Shown: positions 53,546 to 62,054 of the stretch, piece by piece | Layout: every line of letters starts with the position of its first letter | How positions within the stretch are numbered: position 1 is the first letter of the stretch | DNA from: JALHFZ01 sp963674625 | Lineage (GTDB): Bacteria; Synergistota; Synergistia; Synergistales; Aminobacteriaceae | Length of the DNA: 64,000 nt | Direction: 5' to 3' | NCBI GenBank assembly: GCA_963674625.2 | Contig: CAXXXO010000004.1 | Location: forward strand, 806,001 to 870,000 | Program-made: the position numbers and the translations under genes | The notes under the pieces: generated by a model | The model's database searches: none | What the model was told of the DNA's origin: nothing | Seen by the model: only the letters and a program-made list of their open reading frames with translations

Positions 53546-54337
53546 ATGAAAAGAAGTGTGCACGGATTGGTTTTATTCCTGGCTTTCGTCTTTGCCCTGC
53601 TGTGTCTCACTGCGGCAGGAAGCGCGGTGCCAGCCAATGCCTACGAACCTGCCGGCCATCAGGTTTTCCTCTATGAGGACACCAACTTCGGCGGAGCGAG
53701 TATGAGTTTTGAATTCGACAAGGATGTTCCGGATCTCACCAAATGGCGCCTGGGGAATACCGCGAAAAGCTGGAATGATGTACTCAGCTCGCTGAAGGTG
53801 GGAAAAAACACGAAGATCCTGCTCTATAAACATACCAACTATAATACATTGCTGGGGACGATTCAGGGGGACGGAACAAACGTCAAGGCCATTTCCAGTC
53901 TTCACTCCTTAGGATACGGAGACCAGGTCTCCTCCTTCAAAGTCCGCGCTGCCGACGTAAGTCCAGCCGGAGGAAGTTCTGCGGCAGGGAGCACGGTGAC
54001 CGCCAACACCAGTGAACCTGCCGGCTATCAGGTTTTCCTCTATGAGCACACCAACTACGGCGGAGCAACCCTGAGTTTTGAATTTGACAGGGATGTTTCG
54101 GATCTCACCAAATGGCGCATTGGGAATACCGCGAAAAACTGGAATGACGTCATCAGCTCGCTGAAGGTAGGGAAAAATACGAAGATTCTGCTCTACAAAC
54201 ATATCAACTTTAGTACATTGCTGGGAACAATTCAGGGGGACGGAACAAACGTCAAGACCATTCCCAGTCTTCACTCCTTCGGATATGGAGACCAGGTATC
54301 TTCCTTTAAGGTCCGCATGAGTGACTACGCCCAGTAG
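53546..54337 (+). CDS. Secreted two-domain beta/gamma-crystallin-like protein
   Basis: 263 residues: signal peptide, crystallin unit 1 (about 38-134), a Ser/Ala/Gly linker (about 136-155, PAGGSSAAGSTV) and unit 2 (about 162-258). Both units carry FLYExTNxGG and the Ca-type motif WNDV(L/I)SSLKVG. Unit 2 ends in the same SFGYGDQVSSFKVRMSDYAQ as the single-domain neighbour, so it is closer to that gene than to unit 1. This points to tandem duplication followed by fusion. Frame extends upstream, but ATG 53546 has AAGGAGGGG. Confidence 0.85.
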   Translation: MKRSVHGLVLFLAFVFALLCLTAAGSAVPANAYEPAGHQVFLYEDTNFGGASMSFEFDKDVPDLTKWRLGNTAKSWNDVLSSLKVGKNTKILLYKHTNYNTLLGTIQGDGTNVKAISSLHSLGYGDQVSSFKVRAADVSPAGGSSAAGSTVTANTSEPAGYQVFLYEHTNYGGATLSFEFDRDVSDLTKWRIGNTAKNWNDVISSLKVGKNTKILLYKHINFSTLLGTIQGDGTNVKTIPSLHSFGYGDQVSSFKVRMSDYAQ

Positions 54338-54365
54338 CAGCCTTTGCCGATAGTTCAGCTTCAGT

Positions 54366-55415
54366 TCAGGAAAGAGTGAAGAGACCGGCGAACTCCCGAA
54401 GGGAGTCTCGCCGGTTTCCGTTTCTGCCCGTGACCGGTTCGGCGCAGATCATGGAGTTGAGAATGGCCTCCTCCGTGGCCTCCGCTGCTGCCCGGAAGGG
54501 AAGGTTCATGAGGTTTTCGTTGAACATGCCCAGGGGGACCACAGGGACCGTTTCGTCGTGGCTGAAGCGGTTGGCGGTGGTGAAGGCAAGAACGATTTCG
54601 CCGCTTCCGCTTCCCATGAAGCCGCCGGTGCGGGAAATTCCCACGGCTGCCCGCCGGCAGACCCGTTTGAGCTGCCGTTCAGTGAGGGGAAGATCCGTGG
54701 CGAGCAGAACGATGATGGAACCCTGCTCGTCGGAGGGAGGGGCAATCTTCAGGATGGAGGGGCCGATATGCTTTCCGCCCACGGTGAGGTCCTCCATCTG
54801 GCCGAAGTTTGAGAGCACAAGGGCTCCTACGGTCCAGGAGCCGCCCTCCGCCTCCACTATCCGGGAGGCGCTGCCGATGCCACCCTTGAGCTGAAAGCAG
54901 GACATCCCCCGGCCTGCTCCGACCGCGCCCTCTTCGAACTCCTCCCCCGCTCCGGCCAGGGCATTGAAGACATGCTCCTGCCGCACATGCAGCCCCCTGA
55001 TGTCGTTGAGGAAGCCGTCGTTGCATTCGCAGACTACGGGGTTTACCGTCCCGGTCTCTCTGCCGATATCGGGGTTGTCCTTCAGCATGAATCTTACGAG
55101 GGCTTCCGAGGCTGTGCCCGTGCTCAGAGTATTGGTGAGGAGAATGGGTGTCTCGAGGGTCCCCATTTCCTCGATCTGGACGAGTCCGACGGCCTTGCCG
55201 AAGCCGTTGATGACGTGGCACGCCGCGAGGAGTTTTTCCCGGAAGAGGTTTCCCCCATGGGGAAGAATCGCTGTGACGCCCGTCTGCACGGGTCCGTCGG
55301 CCAGAGTATAGTGCCCCACGAGGACACCCTCCACGTCGGTGATGGCGTTCCGGGGGCCCCTGGGCAGATTGCCGATGGAAACGCCGTAATCGGCGATGCG
55401 TTTTTGGGATTTCAT
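54366..55415 (-). CDS. P1 family peptidase (DmpA-like aminopeptidase)
   Basis: 349 residues. ITDVEGVLVGHYTL, TGVTAILPHGGNLF and the autoprocessing/nucleophile site GALVLSNFG (cleavage before Ser gives two chains) match DmpA-type N-terminal nucleophile aminopeptidases. ISRTGGFMGSGSGEIVLAFTTANR is the matching C-terminal part. They release N-terminal residues, some with D-amino acid preference. ATG 55415 has GAGGAG upstream. Confidence 0.9.
   Translation of the reverse strand: MKSQKRIADYGVSIGNLPRGPRNAITDVEGVLVGHYTLADGPVQTGVTAILPHGGNLFREKLLAACHVINGFGKAVGLVQIEEMGTLETPILLTNTLSTGTASEALVRFMLKDNPDIGRETGTVNPVVCECNDGFLNDIRGLHVRQEHVFNALAGAGEEFEEGAVGAGRGMSCFQLKGGIGSASRIVEAEGGSWTVGALVLSNFGQMEDLTVGGKHIGPSILKIAPPSDEQGSIIVLLATDLPLTERQLKRVCRRAAVGISRTGGFMGSGSGEIVLAFTTANRFSHDETVPVVPLGMFNENLMNLPFRAAAEATEEAILNSMICAEPVTGRNGNRRDSLREFAGLFTLS
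54384..54415 (+). terminator. Hairpin terminating the crystallin genes, inside the end of the convergent gene
   Basis: ACCGGCGA and TCGCCGGT with an inner CTCCC/GGGAG form a strong stem followed by TTTCCGTTT on the plus strand. It overlaps the last codons of the P1 peptidase gene. Confidence 0.5.
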
Positions 55416-55448
55416 CTCTTCAGCTCCTCGCAAGTTCTTCTTTATATC

Positions 55449-55862
55449 TCAAAACCGGTCAATGCAGGAAATTCCCTTCTCGGATTTCATTTTTTTGTCG
55501 AAGGAGATAATTTTCCCCTCCGTCATCTCCATAGCGGCCGCGCAGAGGCATGCGTCTCCGAAATGGAGAAGAGAGAGAGCGAAGAGTTCAAGGGCCTTCA
55601 TCATCCTTTCCTTGTCCGGAAGAACAAAGTTTTCCCTCTGGAGAAGGGGAAGAAGAAGATCCCGTATTTCCCTGCGCCCGACTTTATAAAAGGAAGAAAG
55701 AACCCAGACAACCTCTGCGAGGTTTACGGGGTCGCAGAAGACCCTCAGCCTGTCGTCCTGTACGGCAAGGAAAATTTCCCTGGCCCGGGGGCTCAGTTCG
55801 GCATCGTCTCTCAGAAGAAACCTGAGAATGATATTTGCGTCTATTGCGCGAAAATCACTCAT
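55449..55862 (-). CDS. PIN-domain ribonuclease toxin (VapC-like)
   Basis: 137 residues. The acidic PIN residues are in place: Asp in RAIDANIILRFLL, Glu in NLAEVVWVL, Asp in LHFGDACLCAAA and Asp in IISFDKKM. VapC toxins cut tRNA or other RNAs. It overlaps the AbrB-type antitoxin gene by 8 bp, the usual order (antitoxin first). Confidence 0.87.
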   Translation of the reverse strand: MSDFRAIDANIILRFLLRDDAELSPRAREIFLAVQDDRLRVFCDPVNLAEVVWVLSSFYKVGRREIRDLLLPLLQRENFVLPDKERMMKALELFALSLLHFGDACLCAAAMEMTEGKIISFDKKMKSEKGISCIDRF

Positions 55863-56094
55863 GATTTCTGTCTACGGCGCGGTAGAGTGCTTCCCTCTCT
55901 TCTTCGCGGGTTGTTCCCGGGCGTGCATAGGCGCAGAGAGCTCCGTAAAGAGCGTCCATATCTTTCGTTGGGGTCAGGACGATCTCTCCGTCCCGGACAC
56001 GGACGAAAAGGCGGGTTCCCGCTGTTATCTGAAGCTGTTTTCTTATTTTTGAGGGTATGACAACCTGCCCTTTTTCGGAAGAAGTGATTATCAT
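55855..56094 (-). CDS. AbrB/MazE-type antitoxin (VapB-like)
   Basis: 79 residues. Swapped-hairpin DNA-binding domain at the N-terminus (SSEKGQVVIPSKIRKQLQI, GTRLFVRVRDGEIVLTP), then a toxin-binding tail rich in acidic residues and Arg. It neutralises the PIN toxin and represses the pair. ATG 56094 follows GGGAGG by eight bases; a longer frame lacks this support. Confidence 0.85.
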   Translation of the reverse strand: MIITSSEKGQVVIPSKIRKQLQITAGTRLFVRVRDGEIVLTPTKDMDALYGALCAYARPGTTREEEREALYRAVDRNHE

Positions 56095-56208
56095 ACTACT
56101 AACCTCCCATTTTTCCTTCATTTTATCATAACGTAAGAAGATGGACTTAATATAATGAATTCACCTGAGGGCGCATAAGGCGCGGATCTGCTGATGAAGG
56201 GCTCCATG

Positions 56209-58200
56209 TCAGGGGGCCTGATCGGGCGACGGGAATTTTTCACCCGAGGGCACTTCACCCGCAACCGCAGGGTCTTTGCTGAAGCTCTCTCCGTCCTGGA
56301 TCTGCGGCATTTCTTCCGAACCCCCTGGGTATTCTTCTGCTCCTCCGAGATTCTCAAAGATACCTGCAAAGATTTTCTGAACCTGGCCTTCTTCCCCCTG
56401 GCGAAGAAGGATGAGTTCCGGGTCGAAGATCCGGGCAGGGGGTTCTCTTCCGTCTTCTCCGCCTGAAGACTTCGCACCGAAGGAAAGAAAAGCTGGACCT
56501 GAAGAAAGTCTCTTTTTTTCGAGGCCGAGATAAGAACAGAGCCTCTCGAACTGTTTCATTTCCTCCTTATCCATGGCTCCGTCAGCTCCGACGGCTGTGA
56601 GAAGGATCCTGCTCATGGCGCCCTTCCGTTCTTCGCCGAAATCCCTGAGAACACCCCTCAGGTCCCGGACAGACTGGGGCGTGCGGAAGGTCCAGAGAAG
56701 GAAGGCCTGGAGGGATTTTTTTTCGTCTTCAGACAGTTTTTCATCATCCCTTATCAGGGCACGGAAGAGTTCTTCCCCTGCGGAAAAGGGTCTTCCGCAG
56801 GCCTGGACAAGGAGAGCCCCGAGGCGGATCAGCGAGGCCAAAAGGCAGTATTCTTTCGACGGCGCAGTCACTGCAGGGCCTTCATAGACTGCTGTCATAG
56901 GCTCATCCCGGAGAGGCACGTTAAGGTCCTCAGGATCGGGAACGAGGGCGAAACTGAAGTCCTGCGCCCTTTTCCCCAGGGAGCGGCATCCACCCCGCTT
57001 TTCCGGAGAGACACCATTTTCAAGTATTGTCTCGAGAAGGCTGAGACGCACGAGAGCAGGACCGGAGGCGCACAGGTTGGAGAATTCCTGTCGAATGGCC
57101 TCTCCTTCGGGAAAATAAGGAAGAAGGTCCGGGGGCAGGAGTTCCCGGGCAGAGGCGTCTTCTCTTCCCTTCAGCTCAAGGAGCCTGCGGCTGTAAGGCT
57201 CGAGTTCTTCGGCGCACTGTGTGCCAAGAGAGGCGATCTTCTGCAGCGGAGCCCGGATAACGAAGGGATTACTGAGGGAAGGGATGCGGATTTTCAGTCT
57301 TCCGCCGAGGGAAGGATTTGCCCCGCTGTACTCGAGAATAAGGGGAGAACGGCCAGAATGAAGGGGAATGCCTTCGCCGAATTTTTCGCCGTAGCGAAGA
57401 AGAAAGAGCTGTCGAAAATGTTCAGAATTCCTCCGGGAAGCCGGCAGGGAAGATTCTTCGGTGTGGAACCTCAGCCATTGGAGGGCTCTTTCTCCCGGAA
57501 GGGGAATGTCCCGGGCGGCAAGACGGGCGGCGATAGCAGGAAAAACATCCTTTCCGCTGCTACCCGGGAAATTCAGAGATGGCGGTATTTCAGTTCCTTC
57601 ACCAAAGAAAGCCCATTCCATGGCAAGGAAATTGTGAAAAATTCTGCGAAGAAGCATTCTATCCCCGTAGATCTGAAGAAGCCGCAGCACTTCGAGGACG
57701 ATGCTTTTCCTCTCCTCCGGAGTTACCCTTCCCCGGGGTCCGTCGAGAAAAAGACGGCGTTCAAGACCGTAGAAAAACAGGAGGACACAGCCGGAATCAC
57801 AATGGGGGGCTTCTCTCCCATCTGAAAGCCAACTGAGATAGCGAGTTCTTTGCTGCGGTGATAATGCGCTGTATAAAAGATCTTTAGTCGGGAAAGGCTC
57901 CGCGGATTCTTCTTCCTTCGAAAGTTCGAGGTGAGGATTGATGAGGCATGCATCGTTGGAACCGGAGAAATCAAGGAGCTTTCCGCCATAATATATAAGT
58001 CCGGCGGGGATAGAAAATCCCTTGAAGGACAGCTCGTCATCAGAGCCGTACCATTTTGCCGGAGCATCCGGTGCAGGAAGCTTTTCGTCCTCTCGTCCTC
58101 TCCTCTTTTTTCCTGCGCTTGAAGGGCCGGAATGCCGGAATAAAGCCCGGACCAATTTAAGGAGAATGCCCGCTGCAAGAAGAAGCAGAAAAAGCTCCAT
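56209..58200 (-). CDS. TerB-N/TerB-C domain protein of unknown function
   Basis: 663 residues. An N-terminal membrane anchor (MELFLLLLAAGILLKLVRAL) is followed by a TerB-N-like region (WYGSDDELSFKGFSIPAGLIYYG, about 50-250), a long middle region and a C-terminal TerB/TerB-C-like helical part (LLTAVGADGAMDKEEMKQFERLCSYLGL, about 565-595, with an acidic metal-type loop). TerB proteins are linked with tellurite resistance and stress or defence systems; exact role unknown. ATG 58200 has AAGGAGG. The frame continues far upstream across the intergenic region, but that part is not coding. Confidence 0.75.
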   Translation of the reverse strand: MELFLLLLAAGILLKLVRALFRHSGPSSAGKKRRGREDEKLPAPDAPAKWYGSDDELSFKGFSIPAGLIYYGGKLLDFSGSNDACLINPHLELSKEEESAEPFPTKDLLYSALSPQQRTRYLSWLSDGREAPHCDSGCVLLFFYGLERRLFLDGPRGRVTPEERKSIVLEVLRLLQIYGDRMLLRRIFHNFLAMEWAFFGEGTEIPPSLNFPGSSGKDVFPAIAARLAARDIPLPGERALQWLRFHTEESSLPASRRNSEHFRQLFLLRYGEKFGEGIPLHSGRSPLILEYSGANPSLGGRLKIRIPSLSNPFVIRAPLQKIASLGTQCAEELEPYSRRLLELKGREDASARELLPPDLLPYFPEGEAIRQEFSNLCASGPALVRLSLLETILENGVSPEKRGGCRSLGKRAQDFSFALVPDPEDLNVPLRDEPMTAVYEGPAVTAPSKEYCLLASLIRLGALLVQACGRPFSAGEELFRALIRDDEKLSEDEKKSLQAFLLWTFRTPQSVRDLRGVLRDFGEERKGAMSRILLTAVGADGAMDKEEMKQFERLCSYLGLEKKRLSSGPAFLSFGAKSSGGEDGREPPARIFDPELILLRQGEEGQVQKIFAGIFENLGGAEEYPGGSEEMPQIQDGESFSKDPAVAGEVPSGEKFPSPDQAP

Positions 58201-58503
58201 GATCCCAGTCCTCCTTCCCGGGCTATACTTTTGAAATAGATTTTTCCCCGGAGAAAATCCGTTCCATTGTACTCTGTAATCTGTGCCCTTTTTGTGATGC
58301 AGTCCGAAAAACCCCCTCGGGACAGGGGAAAAAGGAAATGAATGAATTTTCCCCCGCCAAAACAAAATCTCGCGGCCCGTAATTTCCGGGATTTTTCCTT
58401 GTGTTCTTCTCCACCTCCCCATACAATAGTTTGGAAATCCCGACACCGCAGAGGCAAGGGAATTTTTTAAATCCGGCAATCCGTCGGTGAAAGGAGTACC
58501 TTC
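58201..58503. other. Divergent intergenic region between the TerB and FKBP genes
   Basis: About 300 bp with the terB-side ribosome site on the left and the FKBP promoter (58399-58427) on the right. No gene was recognised. Confidence 0.6.
58399..58427 (+). promoter_or_regulatory. Candidate promoter of the FKBP gene
   Basis: TTGTGT (-35) and TACAAT (-10) are separated by 17 bp, about 75 bp before the ATG. Confidence 0.5.
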
Positions 58504-58935
58504 ATGGGTGCAAAAAAAGGAGATCGCGTACGGGTACATTACAAAGGAACGCTGGAGAACGGCGAGGTTTTTGACTCCTCCGAAGGAAGGAAACCCCTCG
58601 AATTCGTCGTCGGTGCAGGTCAGATGATCCCGGGTTTCGACCAAGGTATTGTCGGTATGGAAGTCGACGAAACGAAAACCCTCATACTTTCCCCCAATGA
58701 AGCATATGGAGAATGGGACGAAGATAAACTTTTTGCCGTAAAAAAAGAGCTTCTTCCCAAGGGATACGAACCCTTTCCCGGCGATAGCCTGCAGATGATG
58801 ACAAACAGCGGAACACCGGTCAGCGTAAAAGTTCATTCCTTTGAAGACGGAACCGTCCACCTGGACGCAAACCATGCTCTCGCGGGAAAGGAACTTACCT
58901 TCGAGGTCAAACTTGTGGAGATAGCTGTGAAATAG
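58504..58935 (+). CDS. FKBP-type peptidyl-prolyl isomerase, SlyD-like
   Basis: 143 residues. FKBP core VRVHYKGTLENGEVFDSS, GAGQMIPGFDQGIVGM and LSPNEAYGEWD, with a chaperone flap inserted (about 70-125, KELLPKGYEPFPGD, THLDANHALAGKEL-type segment). SlyD-type folding helper in the cytosol. Unlike E. coli SlyD it lacks a His-rich tail. GGAG lies upstream and a clear terminator follows. Confidence 0.92.
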   Translation: MGAKKGDRVRVHYKGTLENGEVFDSSEGRKPLEFVVGAGQMIPGFDQGIVGMEVDETKTLILSPNEAYGEWDEDKLFAVKKELLPKGYEPFPGDSLQMMTNSGTPVSVKVHSFEDGTVHLDANHALAGKELTFEVKLVEIAVK

Positions 58936-58976
58936 CATCTATGCTAATTGAGCTTATTTACAATCTGAGGCGAAAG

Positions 58977-58999
58977 AGGCGGGAGTTTCCCGCCTTTTT
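58977..58999 (+). terminator. Intrinsic terminator of the FKBP gene
   Basis: AGGCGGGA and TCCCGCCT pair around a 3-nt loop, followed by TTTTC. Confidence 0.88.
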
Positions 59000-59442
59000 C
59001 TTTGCGATATATCTATGCTTCTCTTTAACAAAAACTCAAAGGATCTTCCAATGACCATTTTTCACGAGTTATAGCATTATTTCAGCTCAAATTTTAAAAT
59101 CGCCGCATTTAATATTTATTATTTCCCGGGAAATAATTTTTCCGGCCGTCAAAATGATAATATTTGTATTTTCTAAGCATATTTTTTTTGGCGACTTATT
59201 TACGGATGCTTCCCTTACTCTATCTTTTCATAGCTATCACATTTTTCTTTAACCTTTCCGCTCGAAAGTACCTTAAATCCATGGAAAACGACACTGATGG
59301 CCTTAATTTAATTTCACAGTACTCAACCTCAGCAAGCTGAAATAAATCTTTTTAAGATCTGCATTGTATGAATATAAATGGTCACGGAGAAATTACGTTT
59401 TTGACATATGCTCAAACAATGAAATAAAGCTGCAACTTGTAA

Positions 59443-59667
59443 TTACTCTTTTATTTTAGAAATTTCGCCCTTTCTTCGTTTTAATAAGCGGTTTAATATA
59501 TTTTCTGCATAATCATCATTACCATCCAGAAATGTAAAAAAGAATTTTTTCATATAGATGAAATTTTTATTTACTGAATAGCCCCTGTAATTTTTTCCCA
59601 AGTCAGGATTCTCGCCATCTATTTCCTTGTACATTTGTTTATATTGGCTACATGCTGCATTCTGCAT
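59443..59667 (-). CDS. Doubtful small hypothetical protein
   Basis: 74 codons, AT-rich. The part from DLGKNYRGYSVNKNF to DGNDDYAENILNRLL has a balanced residue mix for such AT-rich DNA and might be a real or decayed gene. No ribosome site is visible before the ATG and no family is recognised. Confidence 0.25.
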   Translation of the reverse strand: MQNAACSQYKQMYKEIDGENPDLGKNYRGYSVNKNFIYMKKFFFTFLDGNDDYAENILNRLLKRRKGEISKIKE

Positions 59668-60369
59668 TTATAATAAAATTAAGTGATTATCTGAATAATG
59701 GCTAAAGGAGATTGAAGAAATTTTTTATTTTTTCAACCCGCTAGTTCATTGTTTCACCATATTCATTTCACGCTGATTGAAATTGAGACTGACAAAACCA
59801 TTCTCTCGAAATTTTTAGCAGAGTAAATTTTTTTCATACCACTGCCTTTTCGTTCTAAAGAGTTACTCCTTCATTACTTCATTCGTCTAATAGGAAAAAG
59901 CTTTATCCGTCCTTCAATTAAGATTATGTGCTTCATTTATGATAACTCACTTTCATATATATCAATTTACTACCTACTTGAATCCTACAATTAATAATTT
60001 CTGGATTTCAGAAATTTAATACAAATATTACTGCTTGAACTTCAACAATATTTTAAGATACTTTTCAAAAAAATCCGGAAGGTAAATTCCAAACTGCTTT
60101 TTTAGGGGCTAAAAATTACCTTCATTCTTGATTTTATCTTTATTGTCCTTTGTTTATTTTTCATTTAAATTCAAATATTTTCGATTCCTCACTGCGAATA
60201 TTTACTTTTTATCAATTGTCATATTTGACATCCTTTTTTTACGCCTTTATGTGAATAAAGTACTCTTGGTAAATTTCAAACTGGAAAATCAAGATTACAA
60301 GATAAACTTTTTTTACTGTTAACAGACTTAAACCTAAACTCCATTTTAGCTGGGTATATATCCAGTAAA

Positions 60370-60385
60370 TGTTTCACGTGAAACA
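60370..60385. promoter_or_regulatory. parS site 1 (exact consensus)
   Basis: TGTTTCACGTGAAACA is the exact 16-bp ParB-binding parS sequence. It sits at the centre of a 32-bp perfect palindrome (60362-60393). The parB gene begins to appear about 3 kb to the right. Confidence 0.95.
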
Positions 60386-60729
60386 TTTACTGGCGAACAG
60401 AATGAATCCAAATAGAACATTTTATTTATTGAAGACTATCCTTGCTGTCCAAAAAAGACTCCAAATAAAAAACAAAAGAGTATTTGCAATGCCTCAATCA
60501 ATCAAAGTGGATAACATAAAAAACCATTTTTTTATTTTACTGATGTTTTTGATGTGCTTAAATATCCCACTGTTGCAAGACTGAAAAAACACCTTAATTT
60601 AGGTCGAAAGCTGCCCCGGAAAAGAGTGGATCCTTATAATAATTGCTTAAATTCGACGTTTAAGGTAAATCAACAAAATTCTATCGATGTTTAAGGGTAA
60701 AAATCCCATGGGAAACGGTTAAGAACTGA

Positions 60730-60745
60730 TGTTTTACGTGAAACA
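60730..60745. promoter_or_regulatory. parS site 2 (one mismatch)
   Basis: TGTTTTACGTGAAACA differs from the parS consensus at one position. It lies 360 bp from site 1 in the same AT-rich tract. Confidence 0.85.
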
Positions 60746-60924
60746 TTGCAATAGGGAAGAAATTATTTTTAACAAGGGAAAAAAGAAGCTATGTTTGGTC
60801 AGTATTGGTCAGTTCCTTCTGCTGCTTTTTCATCTCGCCGATACCTTATTTTCAGTGGATCTACACTCAATTTACTCATTCTTGGGATTTTTCCGGCATG
60901 GAAGTGATTTTCTTCTGAAGAAAT

Positions 60925-61476
60925 TCATTGTTTGCTTATATTTTCCCGGAAGGAAGAGAGTTTTAAAGCGAAAAACGCAGCACCAGCCGCCTTCAAAAGG
61001 TCCGGAACCAGGAAGGGAATAACGCCGATTCGAAGGACCTGGACGAAGGTAATATTTTTTCCGGCGATATAATTCAGGTTTAAATACAGTCCTGACGTAC
61101 CAAAGGCATAAATTACGAAAAGACCTGCGAAAGCGGCTGCCGCAAGCTTTAAAAGAGAAACGTCCGGACCTCGGGAGAGCCTGCCTGCAGTCCATGCCGC
61201 AATTGGATATGAAAAAATATATCCGAAGGTAGGAGAGAGTACATAAGGAAGGCCGCCGCCTCCCGCGAAAATGGGCAGGCCTGCGAGTCCGAGAAAAATA
61301 TAGACTCCCTGGGAAACCAAGCCGATCCGGCTCCCCAAAAGAAGCCCTGAAAGCAGAACCAGGAGGACCTGAAGGGTAAATGGTACCGGAGGAAAGGGTA
61401 TTCGCAGAATGGCTCCCAGGGCTGTCAACCCTGCAAAGAGTGCCGCAAGAATGAGGGAATGAGTACGGGTTCTCAA
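60925..61476 (-). CDS. bioY: BioY biotin transporter
   Basis: 183 residues with six membrane segments. BioY features: ALGAILRIPFPPVPFTLQV, LLLGSRIGLVSQGVYIFLGL, GLPIFAGGGGLPYVLSPTFGY. BioY is the biotin-binding S component of ECF transporters and can work alone. I chose TTG 61476 because GGAGG lies eight bases upstream. An ATG at 61491 falls within the operator, very close to the expected transcription start. Confidence 0.88.
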   Translation of the reverse strand: MRTRTHSLILAALFAGLTALGAILRIPFPPVPFTLQVLLVLLSGLLLGSRIGLVSQGVYIFLGLAGLPIFAGGGGLPYVLSPTFGYIFSYPIAAWTAGRLSRGPDVSLLKLAAAAFAGLFVIYAFGTSGLYLNLNYIAGKNITFVQVLRIGVIPFLVPDLLKAAGAAFFALKLSSFRENISKQ

Positions 61477-61490
61477 TGATGACACCTCCA

Positions 61491-61517
61491 TGTCACCTTA
61501 TACTATATAGGGTGACA
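61491..61517. promoter_or_regulatory. Inverted-repeat operator at the bioY promoter
   Basis: TGTCACC and GGTGACA flank 13 bp that include the -10 element. The spacing and half-site shape recall BirA operators (TGTNAACC-N14-GGTTNACA) but lack one A per half. Probably a biotin-dependent repressor site. Confidence 0.6.
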
Positions 61518-61530
61518 TGAAAATGGGCAA
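61502..61530 (-). promoter_or_regulatory. bioY promoter
   Basis: On the minus strand TTGCCC and TATAGT are 17 bp apart, with the -10 inside the inverted repeat. Transcription would start just ahead of the GGAGG ribosome site. Confidence 0.6.
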
Positions 61531-62054
61531 TGGGATAAACAGAAGTAAATTTCCGGGGAAAGTAATCATATTCTTGCAGCAAATGGACGCTTTGCGCAAG
61601 CAAAAATAGCATGTTTTTGATGGAATAGAGGCTGATCTTTATTGACCTTCGTTTGACTTATCCTTGTCTTTTTGCCGGTAGCCGGTAAAAAAATGATCTC
61701 AAAGGTCCGGGAGGGATAAATCCTCTTTATAGTTGCGGCTTCCCAGGATTGCGATTTTACGGCATGGGGGTGACTCGCTAGTCCAATATATTTGCGGCTG
61801 CAAGGAAGATATGGGGTTTGCCCCTTGCATCGAGCTGATTTATCCTCTATTCAATAATTGAGCAGATAAGAGGTCGACTTGTGAACCCGGGCGATTCTGT
61901 CAGTCGTTTGAAGCCCTGCAAATGCTTGCTTCTTTTTATCTGGGTTTTTTTTCGGGCAAGAGGAATGGCGGGAGAAAATGGGACGAAAGAGGGGAATCCA
62001 TTTTCAGGAGGGGTATTTTTTTTATTGAGGGCGGCCGAAGCCTGGCGGCAGAGC
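61531..62054. other. Intergenic region between yigZ and bioY
   Basis: About 520 bp. It contains short inverted repeats (such as TGCAAGG with CCTTGCA near 61800-61830) but no T-run terminator, tRNA or convincing coding frame. Confidence 0.5.

Larger units (their letters stand above)
59000..60924. other. AT-rich, largely gene-free region with parS sites
   Basis: Close to 2 kb, far more AT-rich than anything else in the window. It contains two parS sites (60370, 60730), a 20-bp palindrome ATTATTTCCCGGGAAATAAT at 59118-59137 and an isolated DnaA-box-like AGTGGATAA at 60506-60514. A cluster of DnaA boxes was not found, so oriC itself is not proven. Only short low-complexity frames are open; one at 59443-59667 is listed separately. 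Confidence 0.65.

Noticed and set aside
60128..60322. 64-codon plus-strand frame in the AT-rich tract
   Set aside because: Composition is Phe/Leu/Ile/Lys as expected from random AT-rich DNA; no ribosome site.
58936..60924. oriC with a DnaA-box cluster
   Set aside because: Only isolated DnaA-box-like words (TTATTTACA near 58954, AGTGGATAA at 60506) were found, each one mismatch from consensus. Not enough to call an origin.
61740..61830. tRNA or riboswitch in the spacer before yigZ
   Set aside because: Some short stems can be drawn but no cloverleaf, T-loop or known riboswitch core is present.
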